From: Lachnospiraceae bacterium
Lineage (GTDB): Bacteria; Bacillota_A; Clostridia; Lachnospirales; Lachnospiraceae
Length of the DNA stretch: 32,968 bases
Assembly (NCBI GenBank): GCA_017561985.1
Contig: JAFZAZ010000012.1
Span: forward strand, 1 to 32,968
Direction of reading: 5' to 3'
In this document: one piece after another, positions 7,718 through 14,402 of the stretch
How positions within the stretch are numbered: the stretch's first letter is position 1
How the letters are laid out: each line of letters starts with the position of its first letter
Made by a program: the position numbers and the translations under genes
Notes under the pieces: generated by a model
What the model saw: only the letters and a program-made list of their open reading frames with translations
Databases searched by the model: none
Told to the model about the DNA's origin: nothing

Positions 7718-8509
7718 TCAGAACAGCTCGTCCAGCAGGATGTAATACCGGATCCTGTCCCAATCCGGCTCGATCCCGAGCTTATCGAACAGCTCGTCCG
7801 GATTGACACCCTCGTAGAGCTTTCCGTACGTGCCGTCGGCGTTGTGCTTGAGGCTCCGGTAGCCAAGAGCGATATCGTACCAACGGTCCGCAATTCCGGC
7901 GTCCCCGAGATCGATGAAGCCGCTCACCTTGCCGTCCTCGAAAAGGACGTTCGGCAGGCAGAAATCGCCGTGCGCAAACACCGGGTCGGGTTTCGGCTGA
8001 TTCTCATACAGCCACTGCCAAAGCTCCTCAGGATCCCTGAAGCCGCCCTCGCCGAATGTCTCCGGCTCGACGTCATCCATGTCAACCAGATTGTTCTCGA
8101 TGCGGTGCTTTGCCTCAGCAAGCTCGGCCGCAAGGTCAAACGTCTTCGGGCAGTCCGAGATGTCGACGCTCCAGAGCATTTTGAGCGCCTCCGCAAGCAA
8201 TGTCGTAAGTTCCTCCGGGCGGTTCATGTAGTACTCGTCGCACGCCATGCGGCCCTTCACCCTGCTCATCACAAGGTACCGGTAGCCGTCCTTCACCTCG
8301 GTCGCAAGAACCTTCGGTGCCGGCAGCTTGCCGTCGAGCCAACGCATGACCTCGACCATCTGCGCAAGCTTCGGACACTCCTTCTCAATCTTCAGCACGC
8401 AATCGTCATAGATCAGCACCTCTGAGCCCGACTTGCCCATGTCGTCGGTCTCATATGGCTTGCCCTCAACCATTTTTCGAATCTGTTCCGGAAAATTATC
8501 CATGCTCAT
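7718..8509 (-). CDS. APH(3')-type aminoglycoside phosphotransferase
   Basis: The 263-residue protein has APH(3') length and layout. The catalytic loop HGDFCLPN is at 180-187 (Asp182 as base, Asn187), and GFIDLGDAGIADRWYDIA supplies the metal-binding Asp200. The protein ends IRYYILLDELF, nearly the C-terminus I recall for APH(3')-IIIa (IKYYILLDELF). The N-lobe has VLKIEKE with the ATP-binding lysine and RWLDGKLPAPKVL, also APH(3')-like. It should transfer phosphate from ATP to the 3'-hydroxyl of kanamycin-type drugs, and this is the strongest drug-resistance assignment in the array. Its ATG directly follows the TAA of the aldo/keto reductase gene. Confidence 0.88.
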   Translation of the reverse strand: MSMDNFPEQIRKMVEGKPYETDDMGKSGSEVLIYDDCVLKIEKECPKLAQMVEVMRWLDGKLPAPKVLATEVKDGYRYLVMSRVKGRMACDEYYMNRPEELTTLLAEALKMLWSVDISDCPKTFDLAAELAEAKHRIENNLVDMDDVEPETFGEGGFRDPEELWQWLYENQPKPDPVFAHGDFCLPNVLFEDGKVSGFIDLGDAGIADRWYDIALGYRSLKHNADGTYGKLYEGVNPDELFDKLGIEPDWDRIRYYILLDELF

Positions 8510-9532
8510 TTACACCGACACCTTTCCGGCCAGAATGTTGTTGTAATCCTCATAATTCTTTCGAAGCAGTTCCGGGATGTTCAACTCGTACGGACATCTG
8601 GACAGGCACGCGCCGCAGTGGATGCAGTCGGCAATCCGCGCCATCTCGGTCTTCCAGTAATCCGTAAGCCATGCCTTTGAAGGCGCTCGCCGGATCATCT
8701 GTGACATCCGGGCGCATTGATTGATGACAATTCCGACCGTACACGGCGCGCAATACCCGCAGCCGCGGCAGAATTCTCCCATCAATTGTTTCCGGTCATT
8801 CTCAATGAATTCCCGGATTTCATCCGAATACGTGACATCCTTTTCAAAGAACGAAAGCCACTGCTCAAGCTCCGACATCCGCTGAATCCCCCAGATCGGA
8901 AGCGCCTCAAACTGCGACATAAATGCCATACATGCTTCCGCGTTGGTGAGCAGTCCGCCGGACAGGCCCTTCATGGCGATATATCCCATGCCGGCCTCCT
9001 CGCAGGACCTTACAAGCGCGATATCCCGGTCGCTCGCAAGATAGGAAAACGGGAACTGCAGCGTCTCATAAAGCCCGCTTTTTACAATCTCCTCGGCGAT
9101 GCCGATCTTGTGCGCGGTAATTCCGATATGGCGGATCTTACCTGCCTTCTTTGCCTCTTCCATCGCTTCGTACATGCCGGTTCCGTCGCCCGGTCTGTAG
9201 CACTGCTTTACACAGTGAAACTGGAAGATATCGAGATAATCCGTCTTCAGATTCCGAAGCGTTGTGTCAATATCCTCACGAAGTTTCTCCGGCGTCTCCG
9301 CCATCGTTTTGGACGCGATGTAAATCTTGTCCCGCAGCCCTTCAAATGCCAGTCCCAGCTTGATCTCACTGTCCGAGTAAGCCCTCGCGGTATCGAAAAA
9401 TACAATGCCGCCTTCATACGCTGTCCGAAGTATCCGCACCGCTTCTTCCGTTTCCACGCGCTGGATTGGAAGCGCCCCGAATGCATTTTGCGGGGTCACG
9501 ATTCCCGTTTTGCCGAGTTTGATCGTCTTCAT
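8510..9532 (-). CDS. Aldo/keto reductase with two C-terminal Fe-S motifs
   Basis: The 340-residue protein has an AKR barrel with the catalytic set FFDTARAYSDSE (Asp, Tyr), IASKT (Lys) and FQFHCVK (His). After residue 250 there are two Cys-rich motifs: CRGCGYCAPC followed by a further Cys, then CIHCGACLSRCPYELNIPEL. The second is the classic CxxCxxCxxxCP ferredoxin motif found in many clostridial AKR proteins. NADPH-dependent carbonyl reduction coupled to an Fe-S chain is the family expectation; the substrate is unknown. GAGG lies eight bases before the ATG. The gene abuts the APH(3')-like gene with no spacer. Confidence 0.88.
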   Translation of the reverse strand: MKTIKLGKTGIVTPQNAFGALPIQRVETEEAVRILRTAYEGGIVFFDTARAYSDSEIKLGLAFEGLRDKIYIASKTMAETPEKLREDIDTTLRNLKTDYLDIFQFHCVKQCYRPGDGTGMYEAMEEAKKAGKIRHIGITAHKIGIAEEIVKSGLYETLQFPFSYLASDRDIALVRSCEEAGMGYIAMKGLSGGLLTNAEACMAFMSQFEALPIWGIQRMSELEQWLSFFEKDVTYSDEIREFIENDRKQLMGEFCRGCGYCAPCTVGIVINQCARMSQMIRRAPSKAWLTDYWKTEMARIADCIHCGACLSRCPYELNIPELLRKNYEDYNNILAGKVSV

Positions 9533-9560
9533 CGCATTTTCCTCAATTCATTGCTTTGGT

Positions 9561-10370
9561 TTATTTGGCACGCGCCCGGTCATAGCAGTCCCAGATCGCG
9601 AAGAAATCCTCGCTGTTATCGCGGAACTCCGGATAAAATTCCTTCGCCAGACGGTCGTACGTAAGCGCCGCCGCGTACAGCCGATCCGCGATCCGGTCAA
9701 ACGTCGCATCGTCTCCTGCATACGGCACTTTCCCCAGGTCCTTCACATACTCCGACTCCTCCGCATACCCGTAGCGATGGTGGTTGGTCCCGTACTTAAT
9801 GTCCCTAAGCACCATCTGCATCACCAGAGTCTCGTTGCAGTTCATGTTCGCAAGGTGCGCACCGATCAGGTAGTCCCTGCGGTACAGCTTGGCAAGCGCC
9901 TGTATCTGTACAAACCAGAACCGCCGGATATTCTCAAGCGGCCAGTTTGCATTTTCCGCATACGCCTGCGCCGTTCCCAAGTCTACGGTCACGCCGTCCT
10001 CGAAGCAGAACTCAAACCCGAAATCATAGCGCATGCCGCTTCGGAAAATGATCCGATACATCGCATTTTCCGGCACAAACATCCATCCGAGCGCCGTCTT
10101 GTCCGTCACGCCGAAGCGGTCAATCCGCCGCATATACTCTTCCGGTGTAACGGAACCGTCCGCCGGAAGGCAGACACGGATTCCCATGTCAATGTCGCTG
10201 AAGCAGTCGTGATAGCCGATCGCTGCAGCCTCCTTCGCGGTTTCACGCAGATCCTCGCGCCGAACTGTCACGCTCCTCGCCTTAATACTCTCAATCTCGG
10301 GAAGGCGAAACAACTCTTCGCAAAATGAAGCAAACTCTGCTTCCGTCTGTTGTCTTGTCAAAGAAATCAT
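9561..10370 (-). CDS. Nucleotidyltransferase-fold protein (ANT-like)
   Basis: The 269-residue protein has the signature GYHDCFSDIDMGIRV with the SDID metal-binding pair at 58-61, preceded by an Arg-rich strand in place of the usual GS loop. The C-terminal half is helical and rich in aromatic residues (RRFWFVQIQALAKLYRRDYL), recalling aminoglycoside 6- or lincosamide nucleotidyltransferases and DUF4037-type proteins. The weak GS loop means activity should not be assumed. It lies four bases after an APH-family gene, so the two are very probably co-translated; such NTase/APH neighbours may modify the same class of molecule. Confidence 0.65.
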   Translation of the reverse strand: MISLTRQQTEAEFASFCEELFRLPEIESIKARSVTVRREDLRETAKEAAAIGYHDCFSDIDMGIRVCLPADGSVTPEEYMRRIDRFGVTDKTALGWMFVPENAMYRIIFRSGMRYDFGFEFCFEDGVTVDLGTAQAYAENANWPLENIRRFWFVQIQALAKLYRRDYLIGAHLANMNCNETLVMQMVLRDIKYGTNHHRYGYAEESEYVKDLGKVPYAGDDATFDRIADRLYAAALTYDRLAKEFYPEFRDNSEDFFAIWDCYDRARAK

Positions 10371-10374
10371 ACTC

Positions 10375-11376
10375 TTATAAATCCACTCCTATGCCCGCAT
10401 AGGGAATGTGCTCGGTAAGACACGTCACATAGTCCTCAATGTCCTCCGGATCCACGTCCTCCCCTTCTCTCGCGGCGCATTCAAACTCATCCACGATGCC
10501 TTCGATCAGCACCATGTCGATGAAGAGCGGCAGTTTCGCAAGCAGCTCCTCCGAGACTCCGGTTTCGCTCCGGTAGCCTTCAAGGATCGTCGCAAAATAC
10601 ACGTCCTTCATATACCGGAGGCGGTCCTCTCCGTTCGGCATCCACTGGCACCAGCCGACACCATGCGTCCACAGATGCGCAAGGTCAAACATATACCAGC
10701 AGTTGATGCAGTTGTCGAAGTCAAATGTGACGATGTCTCCGCTTTCCATATCAACGTGATAATTCCCGTCGCTGAAGTCAAAATGCACGAGGCCGTAGCT
10801 TTCCGAATCCTTCGGAAGCCCGGCAAACTCCGTAAGTCTCTCGGCGATTGCCGCCTTCAACTCCGCATACTCCTCAGGGATCAGCGCATCGATATAGTCC
10901 GTATTGTACTTGTCAAAGTACTCCGCTCTGCGGTGCTCCGGCCGGTAAACTTTCGAAAGCCGGTGGATCGCGCCGATCGTCTTTCCCATGTTGAAAAACA
11001 GCTCGGTCAGCGGCGCTCCCTCGCGGTAGCGATAACCGTTGTCCGAGAGAAGCATTCCCTTCGCGTACTCAAAGAGGCTTACAAAGCAACCGTCCACGCT
11101 CTCCACAAGCATTCCGTTCTTCGAAGGGATCACATCCGCTACGGAAGCTCCGTTTGCCGCAAGATAATGCACAAATTCGGTCTCCGCGAGGTATTCCTCC
11201 TCCGTGCGGTCGCCCGTCGCCGAGATGCGGAGCACGCACTTTCTTCCGTCGTCCGCAGTACAGATGTAAACCACGTTGCGGCCGCCCTCGTGGCCGGCAA
11301 CCTCCTGTAATTCATAACCGTTCAGTTCGTATAAATCCTGTGCTTTATTAATAGTATTCGTTTTGGTATCCTCCAT
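10375..11376 (-). CDS. APH-family small-molecule kinase (SrkA/homoserine-kinase-like)
   Basis: A 333-residue kinase of the aminoglycoside/choline/homoserine kinase fold. Its catalytic loop is VHFDFSDGNYHV (Asp200, Asn205; Phe replaces the Gly of HGD), and IVTFDFDNC supplies the metal-binding Asp. N-lobe features are HEGGRNVVYIC and KCVLRIS with the probable ATP lysine. This subgroup phosphorylates hydroxyls of amino acids, sugars or drugs. The ATG at 11374-11376 has no ribosome site before it. A GGAGG lies inside codons 1-3, so translation may depend on coupling to the gene ending 15 bases upstream. Confidence 0.75.
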   Translation of the reverse strand: MEDTKTNTINKAQDLYELNGYELQEVAGHEGGRNVVYICTADDGRKCVLRISATGDRTEEEYLAETEFVHYLAANGASVADVIPSKNGMLVESVDGCFVSLFEYAKGMLLSDNGYRYREGAPLTELFFNMGKTIGAIHRLSKVYRPEHRRAEYFDKYNTDYIDALIPEEYAELKAAIAERLTEFAGLPKDSESYGLVHFDFSDGNYHVDMESGDIVTFDFDNCINCWYMFDLAHLWTHGVGWCQWMPNGEDRLRYMKDVYFATILEGYRSETGVSEELLAKLPLFIDMVLIEGIVDEFECAAREGEDVDPEDIEDYVTCLTEHIPYAGIGVDL

Positions 11377-11391
11377 GTTGCGCGGCCGGAG

Positions 11392-12177
11392 TCACATTTG
11401 CCCCAAAACCGCATCAATATCATATGCTTTTGATGTAAGTATCACCGCCTGCTCCGGAAAAACTTCCGCCAGGATCCGCTTTTCCACTGCCATGCGGTGT
11501 TCCAGATGCTTCACCAGCCCGTCAAAGCCGCGAAGCCCGTGGCGCGCGCCGTGCGGACTCTCCTCGAGAAATCCGACCATCAGCAGGAACCACATTTCGA
11601 CGCCGTTAGCGTCCACCCGTTCCTTACGGATGATCCGAAGAGATTCGGCAATGACCTTTGCCTCCAGATACACGATCCGGAAGTCCCGCCCAGCGAGAAC
11701 GGCTTTGAGCCGCCGGTAGAAATCCACAATCTCTTCGTCTGTCATCTCGTAAAATAAGATTTGATTTTCCACAATGTTCTGGAAGATCGAACACTCCAGA
11801 ATCTGATCGTCCCCGCTCCGGCGCGCAAAGCGTCGGAAAATGATATCCTCGAACTCCGCCTTCCCCACACGGCCATTGTAAATCTCGTACCGCTCCAGGT
11901 CCTTGTGGAACCCCGGAACGTCCGTGATGATCCTTGTGTAAGTGACGATCCTGCGATCGCCTTCCACATGCGTGTTCGCGATGATCTCCTCGCGAAGACT
12001 CTCGTATTTTGTAAGCACCGCAGCGTACTGCGGCTCCGTCATGTAAGCGCACCAGGCAAGCTCCACCGGGTTGTAATCACCCTCGCGAAACACCCTGTAA
12101 CCGGGCAGTTTCACTGCAAGCGCATTCACCAGCGTGCTCTTTCCGGCACCCTGAACGCCTTCCACAAATATATCCAT
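11392..12177 (-). CDS. P-loop nucleoside/thymidylate-kinase-like protein
   Basis: The 261-residue protein starts with MDIFVEGVQGAGKST, a Walker A at residues 7-15 of the deoxynucleoside/thymidylate kinase type. It also contains RIVTYTRIITD, an ECSIFQNIVENQILF segment resembling the dNK 'ERS' region, and a long helical lid. The family phosphorylates nucleosides or nucleotides, but this branch is uncharacterised as far as I know. AGGTGA lies four bases before the ATG. An 88-base gap upstream holds a palindrome overlapping a plausible promoter (12233-12260), so the gene may have its own control in addition to readthrough. Confidence 0.65.
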   Translation of the reverse strand: MDIFVEGVQGAGKSTLVNALAVKLPGYRVFREGDYNPVELAWCAYMTEPQYAAVLTKYESLREEIIANTHVEGDRRIVTYTRIITDVPGFHKDLERYEIYNGRVGKAEFEDIIFRRFARRSGDDQILECSIFQNIVENQILFYEMTDEEIVDFYRRLKAVLAGRDFRIVYLEAKVIAESLRIIRKERVDANGVEMWFLLMVGFLEESPHGARHGLRGFDGLVKHLEHRMAVEKRILAEVFPEQAVILTSKAYDIDAVLGQM

Positions 12178-12232
12178 TTTGTCACCTGATCATTGTGAAA
12201 ATCAACTCTTTTTGTAGCGGTTCTGCACACTG

Positions 12233-12248
12233 TTCTACTTGCGTAGAA
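12233..12248. promoter_or_regulatory. Operator-like palindrome over a candidate internal promoter
   Basis: TTCTAC-TTGC-GTAGAA is a perfect 6-bp half-site palindrome. On the minus strand it overlaps a possible promoter, TTGAAA, 17 bases, TAGAAC, about 50 bases before the P-loop kinase gene. With flanks it matches the site at 29118-29133 at all but the two central positions. The CTAC-N4-GTAG pattern resembles BlaI/MecI/CopY-family operators. No such repressor gene is in the window. Confidence 0.45.
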
Positions 12249-12265
12249 TCATTGTTTCAAGCCGT

Positions 12266-13411
12266 TTACAACATTTTCACATACAAGCGGTCGGTACCTC
12301 CGCCGTAATTGACGATGTCCCTTACGTACGTGTAGCCGTACCGCTCGTACAGCCCCGTGTACTCCGTCGGAATGTATGTTTTCGTGAAGCCCTGCGCCTT
12401 CGCGTACCGGTTGGCCGCGTCGATCAGCTGTCCGCTGATGCGCTCTCCGCGGTACTTTTCTTCCACGAACACACACGACACCCACGGAAAAATTTCCGGA
12501 AGCGGGTAATAGTCCGTCTTCAGAAGCGACGCCATGCCGACGATCTTACCGTCTCTGACCGCCGCAAACATTGTCTCCCATTCCGTGAACTCCCAGTTGC
12601 GGATCAGTCCCGCGATGTGATCGCGAACCTCCGTCCAGGAGCAGTTCTCCACGAAGTGAAGGAACTCCGATGCGAACGGCGTGTCCCTGTCAACCTTGAC
12701 GATCGTGACGTCCTCCGCTGCCGCTGCCTTGCAATCTGCAGCGTCTTGCGTCGTTCCCTGCAGCAGCCGATCAAACCCGAAGTGCTTTGCCGTCAGCGCC
12801 ACATTTTCATCGACGCTTCGACCGTCAGCGCGGTCGAGCCAGAAATACTCGCTCGCCTTCACGTCCTCATAGTATTTTGCGTTGAGCGAGAGGAGCGTCT
12901 CGTTGCAGGTCGCCTTGGCCTTCTCGAAGTCCGACGCGCTGTGGATAAAATCGCTGAAGCCCTGATGGTCGGGGCGGTTGCAATACTCGTCCACAAGATT
13001 GACCGGCTTCTTGATCATGAACGCCACATGCGCGGGGTCCGTGAATTGTCTCGCCTGCTCGAGCGTCAGATGACAATCGCACAGAACGATCCGATCCTGC
13101 GAGAGCCGCATCAGATCGAAAAGCACAAAATCAAGCTGCTCCCTCGTGTTCTGAAGTAGCCACGCCTTGTACTCCTCAACGGAGCGTCCGAAAAATTCGT
13201 CGGCGTCGCGGAACTCCCTGTTCATCGCCGGCTGCGACTCCGGATCGGACATTGCCTGATGATCCGGAAACCGCTCGTCGATGTCGTAAACCAAAATCCC
13301 GTATTTCTTTGCGAGCGCCCGCGATACGGTCGTCTTGCCGCCGCAGGGCGTGCCCGCCACAAAGTACACATTTTTCAAATATTGTTTGATAATATTATCC
13401 TGGAATATCAT
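12266..13411 (-). CDS. P-loop kinase domain fused to GNAT domain
   Basis: The 381-residue protein starts at the ATG with AAAGGAG eight bases upstream; an extension of 19 codons is open but has no such site. Residues 14-225 form a P-loop kinase: Walker A GTPCGGKTT at 20-28, DIDERFPDH soon after, and an adenylate-kinase-like FDLMRLSQDRIVLCDC segment. Residues 235-381 form a GNAT: FAAVRDGKIVGMASLL, VEEKYRGERISGQLI as motif A, and LYERYGYTYV. The GNAT loop RGERIS lacks the second glycine of the consensus. One chain may both phosphorylate and acetylate a substrate, or the GNAT may only bind. Function unknown. Confidence 0.75.
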   Translation of the reverse strand: MIFQDNIIKQYLKNVYFVAGTPCGGKTTVSRALAKKYGILVYDIDERFPDHQAMSDPESQPAMNREFRDADEFFGRSVEEYKAWLLQNTREQLDFVLFDLMRLSQDRIVLCDCHLTLEQARQFTDPAHVAFMIKKPVNLVDEYCNRPDHQGFSDFIHSASDFEKAKATCNETLLSLNAKYYEDVKASEYFWLDRADGRSVDENVALTAKHFGFDRLLQGTTQDAADCKAAAAEDVTIVKVDRDTPFASEFLHFVENCSWTEVRDHIAGLIRNWEFTEWETMFAAVRDGKIVGMASLLKTDYYPLPEIFPWVSCVFVEEKYRGERISGQLIDAANRYAKAQGFTKTYIPTEYTGLYERYGYTYVRDIVNYGGGTDRLYVKML

Positions 13412-13456
13412 GATAGTTCTCCTTTTTGATTCAATAGTTTCGCAAGTTGTTTCCAA

Positions 13457-13485
13457 GCGTGAAACCATCGATCAAGGTCTCACGC
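13457..13485. other. Stem-loop in leader of the kinase-GNAT gene
   Basis: GCGTGAAACC (13457-13466) pairs with GGTCTCACGC (13476-13485), ten pairs with one G-U in the minus-strand RNA and a nine-base loop. No T-run follows on the minus strand, so it is not a terminator. It lies between the possible 10-codon ORF and the ribosome site of the kinase-GNAT gene. Confidence 0.5.
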
Positions 13486-13487
13486 GA

Positions 13488-13520
13488 TCAGATATTCCGA
13501 AGTCTTAAAAACATTACCAT
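13488..13520 (-). CDS. Possible 10-codon leader peptide
   Basis: An ATG at 13518-13520 follows AAAGGGTGA by five bases and encodes MVMFLRLRNI, then TGA. A hairpin (13457-13485) begins directly after the stop, and the kinase-GNAT gene starts 77 bases further on. The arrangement of peptide then hairpin then gene is that of a translational or transcriptional leader control. The peptide is too short to judge by itself, and no promoter was recognised in front of it. Confidence 0.25.
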   Translation of the reverse strand: MVMFLRLRNI

Positions 13521-13587
13521 GTCAATCACCCTTTCTTATACTGCGCGGACTGCCGCGCCGCGGAACCGAATCAAACGGTCCGGAATG

Positions 13588-14292
13588 TTACTGTGCCAGC
13601 TCCAGCTTTCCGGTCTGCCCTTCCTTGAAGCTGTTCAGATGCCGCGCATCCACGGCGTACTCAAGGATGGGCATCGAGAGTGCTCCCGGTCTGCGGTCAA
13701 ACCGAAGACTCGTGATGCACGTGTGCGGAATGTGCCCGAGCATCATGCAAAGATGCGTAAAAGGAATGTTGAAGATCCTCGACAAAAGTGCTGTCGAAGA
13801 ACCTCCGTGGCTGAAGAGAACGAACGTCTTCTTCTCATCGGTCTCATTCGTGCAGCGGTAATAAAGCCCTTCGCGCTTGTAGCCGAGTGTCGCCAGCCAC
13901 TCGTCCGCCGCAGCCATCACCTTGTCGATATCGACCGTCGCGGTGTTGTTCACAAAATCAGGAAACTCCCGCCAGTTCGGATCCTGCAGATCCGCTCCCT
14001 CATGCATCAATGCGCTTGCGCACATCCACGGATTTCCCTCACGATACAGATTCTCCAGACTGCCGAAGCGGATCTCACGCATGAATTCAAGCGTCTCAAT
14101 CTCGCCGAGCCCCGAAAGCTCCGCAAACGGTTTCGCAGTCTGCTGCGCACGCCCCTGAGGCGAGCAGTAGATCTTCTGGATCCCCTCCTCCATCAGCCGC
14201 TGCGCGACCACCTTCGCCTGTCTGTGTCCGAGTTCCGTCAGGCAGTCCAGTTCATAGTTCGGATCGCCGTGACGCACCAAAATCAATCTCAT
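13588..14292 (-). CDS. Histidine phosphatase family protein (phosphoglycerate-mutase-like)
   Basis: The 234-residue protein starts MRLILVRHGDPNYE, with the RHG motif at 7-9 and catalytic His8. CSPQGRAQQTA carries the second conserved arginine, MREIRFGSLEN an acidic region and VLFSHGGSS the second histidine. This is branch-1 histidine phosphatase architecture, covering cofactor-dependent mutases, alpha-ribazole phosphatase and broad phosphatases. The insert with RCTNETDEKKTF before the second His is unlike PGM and supports a phosphatase. GAGG lies six to eight bases before the ATG. Between this gene and the upstream GNAT-GNAT gene is a relic of another GNAT gene. Confidence 0.85.
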   Translation of the reverse strand: MRLILVRHGDPNYELDCLTELGHRQAKVVAQRLMEEGIQKIYCSPQGRAQQTAKPFAELSGLGEIETLEFMREIRFGSLENLYREGNPWMCASALMHEGADLQDPNWREFPDFVNNTATVDIDKVMAAADEWLATLGYKREGLYYRCTNETDEKKTFVLFSHGGSSTALLSRIFNIPFTHLCMMLGHIPHTCITSLRFDRRPGALSMPILEYAVDARHLNSFKEGQTGKLELAQ

Positions 14293-14321
14293 CGCATTCC
14301 CCTCGCATTCCGTTTATAGTT

Positions 14322-14402
14322 TCATCCGAGATTCTTTCGAAACCGGAATGATGTCTTTTTGTAACCGACGCACTCGTAAAATCTGTGCGCCTCAATCGGC
14401 CG
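14322..14402 (-). pseudogene. Eroded C-terminal tail of a GNAT gene
   Basis: Immediately after, and slightly overlapping, the end of the GNAT-GNAT gene, but in another frame, the DNA reads RPIEAHRFYECVGYKKTSF and then a basic tail ending in TGA at 14322-14324. The AHRFYExxGYKKTSFRF pattern is the standard last strand and helix of small GNAT acetyltransferases. The upstream part of that protein is absent: the frame begins within a few codons. This looks like a deletion scar left when a neighbouring acetyltransferase gene was lost or joined. Confidence 0.65.

Noticed and set aside
13412..13587. Hairpins in the gap as terminators (also GCGCGG-CAGT-CCGCGC near 13548-13563)
   Set aside because: Neither is followed by a T-run on the minus strand.
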